DNA from: Hymenolepis diminuta
Taxonomy: Eukaryota; Platyhelminthes; Cestoda; Cyclophyllidea; Hymenolepididae
DNA: 64,000 nt
Reading direction: 5' to 3'
NCBI GenBank assembly: GCA_900708905.1
Contig: CAADRB010000003.1
Coordinates: 4,012,599 to 4,076,598, forward strand
The translations under genes and the position numbers were made by a program. The notes beneath the pieces are model-generated. The model was not told where the DNA came from. It was given only the letters and a program-made list of their open reading frames with translations, and ran no database searches. Of the stretch, positions 1-11,898 are shown one piece after another; position 1 is the stretch's first letter; each line of letters begins with the position of its first letter.

Positions 1-1788
1 CCGATGTAATTGATAGCGTAGAATGTGGAACTGGTAGACATCGAAATAATGAGATGTGCCATGCTGGTTCTTTTGAAGTAGTCGTTTTTGGCTCGGATGT
101 TGCGTGATCCAAGTGAAATTACCTTACCTATCAATCATTTAATGCAGTAGGAAAGGTTAGAATATCTAACCCTGTAGCAAAGCCACAAGTAAAGGCAATC
201 AAAGAAACAAAACTGATGTGGGATGTTAGGGAAGTGTTTCTGTCTGACCTTGATGAATAGCATTTGCATTTCATGGTTCTAATTAAAGGATGATGAGTGG
301 GCTATTCTTCTCTTGAATGCCACTTTAATAGATCCATAGTTTCATCAGCCTGTAGGCATTTATCTTCTGAGTTTCACGTCGGCACAATCCCATGACATGC
401 ACAATAGGTAAAAAGAGTCATTTCCCGAAAATGAAGTGGTATGAATTTGAGTCAAGTGGAAATGCTCTGATATGAAAATATTGAGCAATTAATTTTCAAG
501 TCAGTTTTCACCATTTATCATAGCCTCATATGTTCCCGTGTGATATTTTATGGCTGGAGTTTCATTACTTAAAACCCATCTTCGAATCTCCAATCTACAG
601 AAACTGTAAACCAGAAAGAAGTTTAAAAAATTCATTCCATTCTGTGTGAATTTCAAACAAATTCAAAGTAAAATTGTTTACTACTCGACTTAATTCTTCC
701 CAATTCTAAATCAGTTTGGGGTTTTTATTTGCTCCCATAATTGTAGACGTAATTGAACTCCTTTTCAATATCTGGGATTGAATCCTTTCTCTGACATAAT
801 TTACTTATATTGAAAACTGTACTATGTCCCTGATTTCACTGCTCCAAGGGCGAAGCACTCAGGACCAAATGCCTGAATTCAAAATTCATCATCTAATTGT
901 AAATGGCAACCTTCTTCAGCTAAATTTGGTTTTATTTTGTTCCCAGTAAAAAGTTTTAAACAAAAACGCCGGAAAGTACCTTCCTTTTTGCATGATGCAA
1001 TGCCGAATATAATTATATTTTCTAAAGGGAAAAAGTACAGTTTTAAATAGTAGGAAATCATCTAAACACGAAGAATGAAATTGGGAAATGCGAATCACTA
1101 AAATGAATTTTTTAATCTTTTTCTTTGACTTTAGAGATTGGGTTTGTTGCAGATAAACTTCAGTATCTGCTCCCCTTATGTCTGATGTAAATCCGCGGAT
1201 TATCCTGAACTTGAAAGTTCAAATCTAACATGCTTATTCCTGATTGACTAGTCGATTAAATTAGGAAGTTGGTCATGTTTAGCTCGGTACATCTCGCTTT
1301 TCTTTAAAGCTTAGGAGATAGAAAGAGGTCAGATTATATTTTAGCCTTTTTGACTGATTCTGTCTCGTAAATCAGCATTCCTGTTGTGTGCGGCATTCCC
1401 TTTTCACAAATCACTATCTACTCATAAAACGATATTTTTAATGGTCGATCCCACACTGCATCGTGTTGTATCGCTGACTCGACATTGCATCATTCCGTCG
1501 TTTTCTCACCATTGCGTAGGCGAATAGAAGTGTGTAATGCCCTCTCATAAATGAGGGTGGAATACATTAGTCTTTTATTCATGGATCTCTTATAGTAAAA
1601 CCCTCAGTCGCCACCAGTGAGAAGAGAATAGGTCTTAAGTAAATAAAATTAATGGAAAGAAAATAGGCATCAAAGGATCTAATTTAGAATGCCCTTTGGT
1701 TGATCGATTTCATTTATAACTATGCAATTTGTAACAATGTGTTTATCCATTGCACACTTCAATGTCTAATAACCTAGTTTTCTTTTAG
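1..1788. other. Non-coding, probably intron of the MAP4K gene
   Basis: No exon is supported here on either strand. The stretch is AT-rich with frequent stops in all frames, and it ends in a clear splice acceptor (TTTTAG at 1783-1788) that opens the first visible kinase-gene exon. It is most simply read as an intron of that gene, whose kinase domain must lie upstream of the window. Confidence 0.6.
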
Positions 1789-4700
1789 GATGAGGCAGAA
1801 TCTGTGGAGACAATTCAACGATCCGTCCAACGTCGTGCACAACCTGCTGGTCACTACAACCATCTAGCTCAACAGAACCAACGTCCAAGCAGTGTCATCT
1901 ACACTGGCACTTCGGGAGATCTGTGGAATAATCAAGAGGGTATGTACCGCCTCTATTTAATCTAGGAAATTATTGCATATACTATCTAATAGTTAACTTA
2001 GTCATGGTGAAGGGTTCGTTGAGTTTGGCATTTATCATTTCGAAATGTTGATTGCGATTTTTATGGTAGTTAAGATTTTAAATCTATTATCATCTCAAGG
2101 TTCGGTAAAACTCGAAGCTTTTATAATACTTGTGGTTTCTCCTCAGTACCGGCTCACATTCGCCAAAGATAAAGCCCATCACTCTTCTTTCGCGTATCAT
2201 TTAAAATAGTAAGAGATGAGCGTCTGTACCTATTTGAATTCATCAATACGTACTCTCTTCTCTCAGAGTCTGTTTGGAAACGTGTAAATGTTTTTTTCCC
2301 AGTTTTAACCAAGAGAATATTTTCTCCTTCAGAACCTCAAGTTACCAACTTTGGAGCTGCTAATTCCTCTTCTTCCAACCAAGCATCAAACCATCAGCCC
2401 CGGGCGTCCACAGCTTCAGCAGGCCTTCCAGCCTCTGCAGCAGCAGTCGGTGCTCAGCAACAACAACAGCAGTTGCAACATCGACGCTCCCAAGACGACA
2501 CCAACCGTGGGGCTCTTGGGGCCTCTCATCGTTTAGCCGGCTCTGGTGGACTCCCCCAATCACCCTCATTCAACTCTGGACTTCATTTGCCATCCTCAGC
2601 GTCACCCGTTCCTAATGAGCAGGATGGTGAATCTAATAGTGCCTCCGGAAAGGTGAGCTTCAACCAAGGATGGATGGTGGTTGAGTCTCTCTTTTAAAGC
2701 TATAAATCAACAAGTAAGACAATACGGGGGGAGTTGATTACATTTTCACTGCAAGGTTCCAATGATGATGGACCCAATAGAGTAGGTAAAAGGCGATAGA
2801 AACGGTGGTCTGAAAAAGCTCGGGAGCTATAGAGGTGGTTAGTGTATATGAACTGGAAGCCAAACAAAGTTAGGTCGAGTCAGGGGCTCAACTTTTAAAA
2901 GGAGTAAAATTCATCAATGTTAGCGAATAAAAAGGTCATAGAATTCGTAAGGAGTTTGCACTTTTATTTGTTCACTTAAATGTTCCTGGTGTATTGATTT
3001 AAAACTATTCGAATGTGATCTTCGCATTTGTTTACTTGTGCATTTAAATATCCCTCTGTCTTTTGGCAATCTGCCAACTAAATTTTTCTTATCTGTCCAT
3101 CTTTTTCACGTTGGTAAGGTATTTTGATGGCAATTTGCGAAGGATATACTTGTGTTTGAGATCAATCGACTGGGAATTGCTCACCGAGGTCTCATCTTTA
3201 GACAGAATTTCACCTTACTTATTGGTTTATCAGAAATTTCTGGAGGGCGAAATTAGATATAATTTTGCTGACCAGTGGGTTTGTGTTACTCCTTATCGAA
3301 GTTAATATGGACAAGACAGGCTCAGAGATTGCCCGAGATCAGTCATTACCAATTGGATGGGAAGTATCTCCATGATGATTGGTTCGCGCGCTCCGAACTA
3401 CTCATAGACGTTTATCCAACCTTCTTGCTTTCCGGATAAGAAACAAATTGATTGTACTTCTCATTTTCGGCCACTCCCAACATCAAAAATTAAAACTTCA
3501 ATTTTATAACTTTGGGTCGGGACAGGTTGCTATGATCAAGGTCGTTATTGGGGTTAGCGATCATTGAAGAATAGGGTCATTTCTTATTAAGATGTGATAA
3601 AAATGTTTGATAGCATTTGTCCTCTGTTTGAAACGATAGTTTAATTTTTAAAGACTTTACTTTCGATAGAAACCAACACAGAAAAGGAGTGACGGCAGGC
3701 TATTCTCAATTTTAACCTACGTGACCATTTCAAACTTTACATTCTATGAACGCGAGGAAGACCGTAAGAGGGTTCGTAATCGGGTGGTCCTGTTCAGTTC
3801 AAACATCATTTTCATCTATTTATTTCATTCATAAAGGACATGGAAATCAGCACCGGTGACTTATTCAGCAGCGGCTTTTCATCACTGTTTTTGTTCCGTT
3901 CATTCTAGTCCGTTTTGTGGATCATAAATACCCCGTTCTCCTATTTCAGAACGTCCTGAATAAGATAGCTTCCAAACGTCAAGGATCTCAACAACAGCAC
4001 CTTCCAACTACTGTTGAAGTCTCTCCTGTTTTTTCACTGAATCAGCAACATGAGGAAACTCCAGAAGTGCATGTCTACAAAAAGCGCTTCAGCTCCGAGA
4101 TTCTTTGTGCTGCAATGTGGGGTGTTAATCTTCTCATTGGTCTGGATACTGGTCTCTCGCTACTAGATCGTTCTGGCGAGGGAAAAGGTATGTTTCACAC
4201 TTTTATTGAAATTTTACTTTCAATCATTGTTTCATTGAAACTTTTTTACTCTTGATGTTTCAGTGTACTCGTTGATAAGCCGACGACGCTTTTCACAGAT
4301 GGCTGTTCTGGAGGGCCAGAATATTCTGGTGACAATTTCGGGAAGAAAGAACCGCCTGAGAGTCTACTACCTCTCTTGGCTCAAGAGCAAAATTATGAAG
4401 TCTGAGGGGGTAATTGTCTTTTTTTTCATTTTTCTGAGGTGAATTCGCATTTAGTTATTTGTAAATTCTTGCGTTTAATTGTGTTTCGTTGGATATGTAA
4501 GCGTTCTAATCACCGAATAGTCATTGATTATTTCCCCTAAAATGAATTACCATTTTAATTTCTCAATTTTATGGTGCCACTAAACTTGGCGCGCAAGCTG
4601 CATAATGCCGAGTTCGAGTTATGATTAGTCAAGGAATAAACGCTCTTCTGCAAACCCCTATTCGATCATTTGCTGGAATAATAAGGTTCAAGTAATAACA

Positions 4701-6074
4701 TTAATCCCGACGGTAAAGCTACTTTAATGGTCCAATCGAATTAGACTTAGAGTCATCCCCATGCAAGTCTAGATATCCTATTAAAGAGTAACGGGATATC
4801 ACAGCCTTTCCCAGAATAAGAAAATTAAGAGCCGTACTGAACAGATGTGTATTGGCTTTAGGATGTAGGAAGAAAGGATTGTGGGGAGCAATTTTTTAAT
4901 TAGAAGGAATGGGGCAACTGATGAAAAAATAATTAACTGACACTTAGGACGTGCAGAGGCATGAGTCAATATGTGTGCACTACAATGTTTCTATCGTCTC
5001 TTTGCAGTGCGACAAGAAGAACGGATGGGTCAATGTTGGCGAGAATCTTCATGGTGCGGTGACTTTCAAGATCGGTAAGTGTACTTCCTTGTCTTGATCC
5101 CTTCTTCGCATAATCTCCCATCTTAACCGATCTTTTATTCCCTTAGTAAAACACGAGAACATCAAGTTCTTGGTCATCGCTCTTCGAGACTCTGTGGAAA
5201 TCTACGCTTGGGCCCCTAGACCCTACCACAAGTTCATGGCTTTCAAGGTTTTTCCAAAGAGTTCAGAAAGTGCATTTTATTAAGGTCGTATTTTAAATAA
5301 CCTATTTTCTGTTACATTTCAGCACTTCTCTTCCCTTCACTTCCGTCCACTGCTGGTTGACCTGACAGTGGAAGAAAACCAACGTCTGAAGGTCATCTAT
5401 GGCTCTGAAGCAGGTTTCCACGCCATCGATCTTGACACCAACACTGTCTTTGATCTTTACCTCTGTCCCAAAGTAAGTCCAACCACCAATCACCCAACCA
5501 CCTAAAGGCGAACCAATTAGCTATCTTTCCATTGCTCTTGTACCTTTTTTAGCCCAATCGTGGAACCATCACTCCCCATTGTATAGTCGTTTTACCCAAC
5601 ACTGATGGATTGCAGCTTCTGCTCTGCTATGACAGTAAGTCCTTCTCTACTTATTTTATTGAAGTAGCTTGAGGCTTATGCTACTGCTTCGCTGTGTTAT
5701 AGCGGAGGGTGTGTACGTGGATACAAGTGGAAAGATGACAAAGAATGTGGTAATCCAATGGGGCGAGACGCCCACGTCGGTGGCATACATCGCTTCGTCA
5801 GGACAGCTTCTGGGATGGGGTCTGAGAGCCATTGAAGTACGTTCTGCAGCCACCGGACACCTGGACGGTGTCTTTATGCACAAACGAGAGCAGCGATTCA
5901 AGTTCCTCTGTGAAAGAAATGACAAGGTAATACAAGTCGCTCTCCTTTCTCAGTACAGTTTATCTGCAGACCCTATACTTTCATCGATTTGTTTTCTTTT
6001 AGGTATTCTTTTCAAACACTCGATCAGGTTCTCCCCAAGTTTCCATGATGACCTTGAGCGGTATTCACTGGTGA
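1789..6074 (+). CDS. MAP4K kinase, misshapen/TNIK/MINK type (C-terminal part with CNH domain)
   Basis: This is the 3' part of a germinal-centre-kinase (MAP4K4/6/7, Drosophila misshapen) gene. Family members phosphorylate the JNK cascade and cytoskeletal regulators. Ten phase-consistent exons: 1789-1939, 2333-2652, 3950-4187, 4264-4409, 5008-5074, 5147-5247, 5323-5472, 5553-5634, 5703-5926, 6003-6074 (TGA 6072-6074), giving 516 residues. The first two exons encode a low-complexity Ser/Gln/Pro-rich linker with a short poly-Q run. From exon 3 onward the product is a citron homology (CNH) domain, with recognisable family segments such as [52 protein letters not shown] and [12 protein letters not shown]. 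The last residues (MTLSGIHW) end at the same point as vertebrate TNIK. The kinase domain and start codon are outside the window. TNIK, MINK and MAP4K4 cannot be told apart, because flatworms probably have one ancestral gene. Confidence 0.95.
2653..3949 (+). other. Intron of the MAP4K gene (1.3 kb)
   Basis: The intron lies between the low-complexity linker exon (donor GTGAGC at 2653) and the first CNH-containing exon (acceptor TTTCAG ending 3949). Open frames inside it are short and have no splice-compatible, recognisable content. I see nothing further. Confidence 0.7.
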
Positions 6075-7278
6075 GGTGCGCCTCCCCCTACCTAATACCT
6101 CGTAGTGTCCCTTCCCAACCCAAACTCAAAGTGCTTTCTTCCGCGGACATCTTTCTGCTCCTTCTCTCCCCTCAATCTCGCTCTGTTCTGTTTTCTTTTT
6201 TTCTATCTTTCTTGCCTGATCTCGAAGTTTATTCCCCCTCATCACGGACACAAAATCGTCCCTCTCCGTCTGTAATTTAACTACTTTGAGTTGTAGTTGG
6301 CTGCATCTGCAATCACACGTGCACTCATTCTCACTAAACCCGGTTCCTTCCATATATGAATTGCTTTCCCCCTCCACGTACTCCTCATTCATCATTACAT
6401 AATCAACATACTATTACTACTACTAGGGCGACAACTTTGACAACCGTCAACCGATGATTATCGTCGGCTGATTTTCTGACCATAATTAACTAATTGTGAC
6501 TGAATAGCCATGTTTGTGCTTGTGTGAGCAAATGAAGATAGGCCAGTATTCTGCAATCTTTCCCTTCTCTTTTGATTACTGCTGATTATATTAAAGTAGG
6601 TAAACTAGGGACTGAAATACTTTTAGGAACCGTGAAATTGCACTAACATATCAGATGCACACCACCGAGTATATTTAAATAAGCATAAAGGAGGACAAAC
6701 AGATAAATTTAAGTAGCGAGTTGAATTTCCTTCAGTGGCAAAAGAAAAAGTAATTGATCAATTGACTCTGAGCCAGATCAGCTTCGGGACGCCTGTAGTT
6801 TTTATCGAGTCTGTGTTGAGAAACGTGTTCTGCGAAGACCACAATATCCCGAATGTCTTAAGTTTCTAAATAATAGCTTGAGTGGCTAGGACCATGTACT
6901 ATTTTAAGACACTCAAGTAGACGGGGAACGCCTGGGTTACATAGTGAGTCTTGTTCTATCCCCTAAATGTCCTTTTTGAGTATAATTGGGAAATTAGCTT
7001 TTTAATGCGACTCCCTATGCTCATATAGACTACTGGTTAATGAACAAGTTTCAACGGTAAGCTACAAAACTAAATTTCCTCTCTCCTACGTTTAAAATAT
7101 TAAAGCTATATATGTCAGCCTATGCATCTGGTATAAAGCATATTAACCGTAAAAAACGGTACATAATATCTCTTTATCTTCCACTACTGAGAATTTAACA
7201 CAACCGATTTATTAACAATAACGTTTTATATTATATATACAACCGGAAACGCAGACACGAAAAATGTTGATTTGACTA
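6075..7278. other. Convergent intergenic region between MAP4K and RPB3 genes
   Basis: The two flanking genes end toward each other. The first 250 bases after the kinase stop are pyrimidine-rich (3' UTR-like). An ATTAAA near 6590 is the best candidate poly(A) signal for the plus-strand gene. No further gene is seen. Confidence 0.5.
7208..7213 (-). terminator. Poly(A) signal of RPB3 gene
   Basis: AATAAA on the minus strand, about 66 bases downstream of the RPB3 stop codon (7279-7281). Canonical hexamer at a suitable distance. Confidence 0.55.
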
Positions 7279-9070
7279 TTATTCGGGGGGGAGGTTTTCA
7301 AGAATTGTAGTCAGCTTGCTCTTGAGAACACGGAGAGCAGAGAAGACAATGTTCTTGGACTTCAAAGAACCACATGACTCAATGTTGAAGTAAAACTTTG
7401 TAGGCTGCAAAAACATAAAGAGATTTAATATTAAAACCAGAGTAAGGTGTGTTATATATAACAAGATAAAGGCTATGTACCCCGGAGGCTTAAATTTAAT
7501 ACTTAAATCTCCAAATCCGGGATCCTGAGATCGAAAGCCATACAGATTGATTAACCTCACTTGTTAACACTAGCCAATGTAAGTTTCTCAATTATAGAAG
7601 CTTCATGATGAAAGAAGAAATATTTGCTTCCAATGAACTTAGAGGTAAATATGCACATGATCGATGTTTGGCTGTGTAAAATTGAATTAAAATTCCGCAA
7701 GTGGCATTTTCAATGATTTGGAAATTAAAATGCCCCATCTAACACTTCTGAAGCACACACTAGACTAGAAATACTGAATATTTATGATTTAACGTTCACA
7801 ATAAGAAACTATTTTCTTTATCATTTAGAGGATTATAAAAGTTGCTAAAGTAGAGAATTTAGTTCATCTGCCATTCCCAATTATATTGCGAAAGATATGT
7901 CATAATGGCAGCCTTAGTATCAGCTTCCGGTTAGTGATTTTAAACCTACAAAGTATATTCAAATTGCCGATTTGAAAAAACTACCAATTTATTAATTCTT
8001 TTCCTCACATTCTTGTTTGAACACCTGAATGACGTTACGTGGCTTTCAATAGGGTACCTACCAGAGAAAGCATAAATACATCTTGAATACTACTGTAAAG
8101 GATGTAAAATGATCAGGAACATTCCAAAATAGAGAGCGCAATCAATGAATTACGAGAATGCGTGAAATACTATATCAAAATAAGTAGTGACAGTTAAAAT
8201 AGATAATCTGATGTGTGAAATTAAACAAAAAAAGCTTAAATATAAGACTAAAATGAATTATGAAAGTAGGACTAACCTTGCCAAATGGATCAAAAGGCGC
8301 TTGGGCAAGGACTTCCTTACCATCAGGACCAAGCCCATCGTTAGATCTAGGTGGCAGCTCAGAGTACTCAGATCTGGGCCAGTCCTCTGGATTTTGTAGG
8401 AAGGTATGACGCAAGGCATTGTCAGGATCATACTCGAATCCAACACCCGCAGTTGGATTCCATTTAGCATGCTCCTTCCCAAACCCCTTCTTCGCAAACG
8501 CACGAATCTTCAAACGCTGTCCTTTTTGTATCTTAACTATTAATATAGGCTCCTACAGAAAACATAGTAAGCATGAAAAAGCAAGGAAGGATTTGAAGTT
8601 ATTCTAAAAGTGTGTACTACCCGAAGGCTAACCGGCTTCACGGTATATGGAGAGAAATCCTCATTTTCATCAATCGAAGGTACAGGTCGAACATCAGGAT
8701 TGCTGCTGATAAGATGTGCAGAAGTGATATTTTTCTTGTTTTTATCTTTGCAAAAAATATCCAGGTTCAATTCAACGGCACAATCTTTACAAAAGGCATT
8801 GCAAGTACAATCACGAGCGTAGATCATCTTATCAACAACATTGTCAGATGTGAGAGGAATTAATCCAACGCGCTGGGCTATAAATTCATCATTCAACATC
8901 GTGTTATTTTCCTGTATTTGAACCCAATCAATTGCTAGAGTAGGAACTTCTGCTATACACACACGGCGAATGGCATTTGCGACACTCAAATCAGTATCCT
9001 CAATACTGAATTTGATTTGATCATCTTTATGTGAAGTAACAGTCACAATCGACTGATTAGCATAGGGCAT
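7279..9070 (-). CDS. POLR2C: DNA-directed RNA polymerase II subunit RPB3
   Basis: RPB3 is the alpha-like subunit that pairs with RPB11 to nucleate Pol II assembly in the nucleus. Three exons, in coding order 9070-8621, 8552-8277, 7404-7279 (TAA), encode 283 residues; the human protein is 275. The start MPYANQ is the conserved N-terminus of the family, so the in-frame extension up to 9130 is not used. Visible signatures are the alpha-motif segment [20 protein letters not shown], the zinc-binding [10 protein letters not shown] loop (C-x-C-x3-C-x2-C) around residue 90-100, the conserved [17 protein letters not shown], and the C-terminal dimerisation helix beginning [17 protein letters not shown]. 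Introns are 68 bp and 872 bp, both GT-AG in phase 0. The gene is convergent with the upstream kinase gene. The assignment is certain. Confidence 0.98.
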
Positions 9071-11044
9071 CCTGATTAATGAAAATTGATGCAAGGACTT
9101 CCCACTCTTCAACACGGTTAATTCAAACAATGTAAAATGATTACAAAAACGTTCGCATGAATCGATGAAAAATTGTTATTCATTTTACTTGAATTTAAAT
9201 TAATTTTGATCTGTTTAATGTGGGAGTCTTATTTTAAATATTAACCTGGAATACTGTTCAAGATCCTCATTTACCTTGAGTTAATGAACATGACACTTAA
9301 TTTAACGAATTAAGTAAAATAAATCATATCTTTAATTGGTAACTTACATTATTCATTAAATTAGATTTTTAAGAATGATTTGACTTATCTATTTAATGTT
9401 TAACTTGTCAGTTAATAGAAATATTACCGATGTAGTATTGATAGATCAAAATACATCTAATTCTGACATCGCTATACATTTTACGCCATGTTCCAATCCG
9501 TGTACCTTCTCCGATATATAGATTCAGTTATCCTCCCCTTTTATAATTCCATTGTATTAATAAATGAAATCATATTTTCTACCCAATGGGGTAATCAAAT
9601 ACTGAAATTGTCTCAACTCCCATGAATTATTAGGGAATTTTCTTTCTTATCAGATGTGAATAATATCCTTAATGGAATTAAAAAGATAGTGTGGTTGCGT
9701 ATCAATTATGCTTTCTTTGTGAAAAAATCGCCCTGCTGACAGTCGGAAACTTTTTGAGGAATCTCGATGACACTGCTTGTTCCACTCACAAATATTGCCA
9801 ACGTTGATTGTTGTGACTTAAAAACTTGGTTGGTATTTGTTTGATTATTATATGGCAAATTCCGACTATATGACCTGAAAACATTTCACGTTTTTATTTA
9901 TCAAAAAACAATAAATTGTCGTCATTATTGAGTTGTCCTTTTTTCATCTAGCTTAAAATTATACCAATTGTACTTTATTGTTGCCAGTCAGATCGAGGGT
10001 CATCAATATGGGGAGGCTTAAGCTTCGATCAAATTTGTGAAATTTACAGTCGATTCTTTCTAATCTGTGATGTATGTTTTTCCCTATCTCCAACTAACTC
10101 ACTGAGATTAATGAATGCGTGGCAAGCTCAAAAAGGCGATTATCAACCACACCATCCATCATTGGCAGTCGGTTCATGAAACTCGTCTTAATTTTTCATT
10201 TGCATAACCCCTTATAAGTGGCCTGACCTTTGATTACCATAAACGATCGTTAAAGCATGTAGCCTTTATGAACGAGATATTAACTGCTATAACTAATACG
10301 TGAGGTTAGACAACCCTAATTGCACAGCGCCAGCATTCTCTTAGTGTTACTCTGTCACAAATGCCCTTATACAAGGCCGGAAATATTTCAAAGGGTAACA
10401 AGATTTTAGGAGCCTATGAGAGGCATAGTTTGAGGATGCTGAACATAGTAGAGGCTCATTAATACTTGGCGATCCGTAACTTTCAGCAACAGCACTTCAC
10501 CGGTGCGGCCCAGATAGGCAGACAGAAACCTGATGAGCAGCAAATGACAACACGAAAGCGTCGACAACCAGGAACGACTAGAGCCGCAAAGAGGGACGTT
10601 CGTATAGGATGATAACGATGTTATCAACAAATTGTGACAACTTTCCCGGCCACCGTCAATTTATCCTAGCGGCATGAGTAACCTACTCCTTATGGTCCTA
10701 AAATCGATGTTCAGTGCGCCAATGACAACATGTATTCACGCACAGCTCTCCTTTTTTGTTCTTCTATCTTCGACACATGTTCAAGACATCCCAAAGTCCA
10801 ATCATTCCAACGTAAGCAATCGCCGCACACATTAGAACCTACGCCATCTACGGTCACCTAATCAGCTTACTAAATTTGGAAGTATTGAAAAAGTTCTACT
10901 CGGAGTTTGCGTAACAAAAGCACACTTAAATATAGATTCAAGTCAAAGAATCTAACCCTTCACACAGTGACGGAGCACCTATGAATTAACGTATTCATTA
11001 CGATATCTGATAAACAATTTGAGAAAGTTTAGCACAACGTAGAG
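9071..11044. other. Intergenic, no gene seen
   Basis: About 2 kb of AT-rich sequence lies between the RPB3 start (minus strand) and the 3' end of the next minus-strand gene. It should hold the RPB3 promoter. Short ORFs (for example 10406-10630, minus) lack splice support or recognisable content. Confidence 0.5.
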
Positions 11045-11050
11045 TTTATT
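11045..11050 (-). terminator. Poly(A) signal overlapping the stop codon
   Basis: AATAAA on the minus strand overlaps the TAA stop codon (11049-11051) of the unrecognised 204-residue gene: the stop supplies the first bases of the hexamer. This implies a 3' UTR of only about 10-30 bases if it is used. Confidence 0.5.
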
Positions 11051-11898
11051 AAATCCACGGCACATCATTGTCCGAATTTAAACCTTCACATAACCAATCA
11101 GAGTCATCTGCAGGAAAATGAGAGAAAGTTGGTGTAAAAGAAGACTGACTTCGTTTTGTTATTTCGTTGTTAAATTCTTTAGCGTCAATTATTCCTCGTT
11201 GAGCGGATACAAACAGTGGTCGAAAATCGGCATCCAAGAATAGTAAAGAGAACCTAGACGGACGAATTATAAAATTCCACATTGAAATTGTCCATTCTAA
11301 CGTACATACCTAGCATTACTTCCATCAAAATTTAAGTGAAGTTTTTCACATATGGTATTTACAAGAATTTTACATTGAGAAGGGTGGGGAAGCATTTCGT
11401 TTACGAAATAGTCAGCAGTCCAGGAAATGGTGCTTGGAGCTCCTGGTGAATTGCAGGGAATAAATAAATGTATATCCTCCCTATTTGGCTCAGCGGCACC
11501 AATAATATACTGACCATTCTGCAGTTGTACACAGCAGACATTATTTGCATTTAGTCCTAAAGTATAAGCAATGGAGTATTTAAAGAGATGTAATATAAAT
11601 AACAGACGTTAAATAAAACATACGATCTTTAACAGCATTTACCGCAATATTAACGAAGGAAGGAGAGTCTCCTACAGATTCCAAAACTTTGAAGGAGTTT
11701 TCTTCTAGCTAAATTTAAAATTCGGAACAAATAACAAACGACATAAATCAAATCATTAAGAGAATACAAAACAATCAAAGTAACTCAATACCATGAGGTC
11801 CGTTTCCTTACGCGCGAATGTGCGTCTAATGAACTGGAAGCAGGCTAACCAGTACACCTTACAAACCAATCATATTCAAAGAGAGACTCTATTTGCAT
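11049..11898 (-). CDS. Unrecognised five-exon gene, about 204 residues
   Basis: I do not recognise this product. Five exons join in one open frame with GT-AG introns, in coding order 11898-11863, 11833-11792, 11708-11624, 11556-11310, 11253-11049 (TAA). Introns are 29, 83, 67 and 56 bp, like those of the neighbouring genes. The protein has no signal peptide or membrane segment. It is a mixed soluble sequence containing GQYIIGAAEPNREDIHLFIP, four or five cysteines, and an acidic C-terminus ending DNDVPWI. The chosen ATG (11896-11898) is the first in the frame. An upstream acceptor-like TATAG just before it leaves open that another 5' exon exists. A canonical poly(A) hexamer overlaps the stop. 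The phase-consistent splicing makes it very likely a real gene; its function is unknown. Confidence 0.7.

Noticed and set aside
4575..4630. tRNA-like string (TGGCGCGCAAGC ... GAGTTCGAG) inside a MAP4K intron
   Set aside because: Only a weak T-loop-like match; A-box and stems do not form, so no tRNA or SINE was called.
5656..5925. Minus-strand ORF antisense to the CNH exon
   Set aside because: Shadow of the plus-strand coding exon; no family similarity.
5669..6280. Plus-strand 203-codon ORF read as one protein
   Set aside because: Only 5703-5926 is a true exon; the rest reads through a GT-AG intron and the 3' UTR in the wrong frame after the family-conserved NDK.
6126..6395. Minus-strand 89-codon ORF downstream of the MAP4K stop
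   Set aside because: Lies in the pyrimidine-rich 3' UTR; its low-complexity Glu/Lys/Arg content is an artefact of the CT bias, with no splice context.
9071..9130. In-frame N-terminal extension of RPB3 starting at 9130
   Set aside because: The family N-terminus is MPYANQ, encoded exactly at 9070; the 20 upstream residues have no counterpart.
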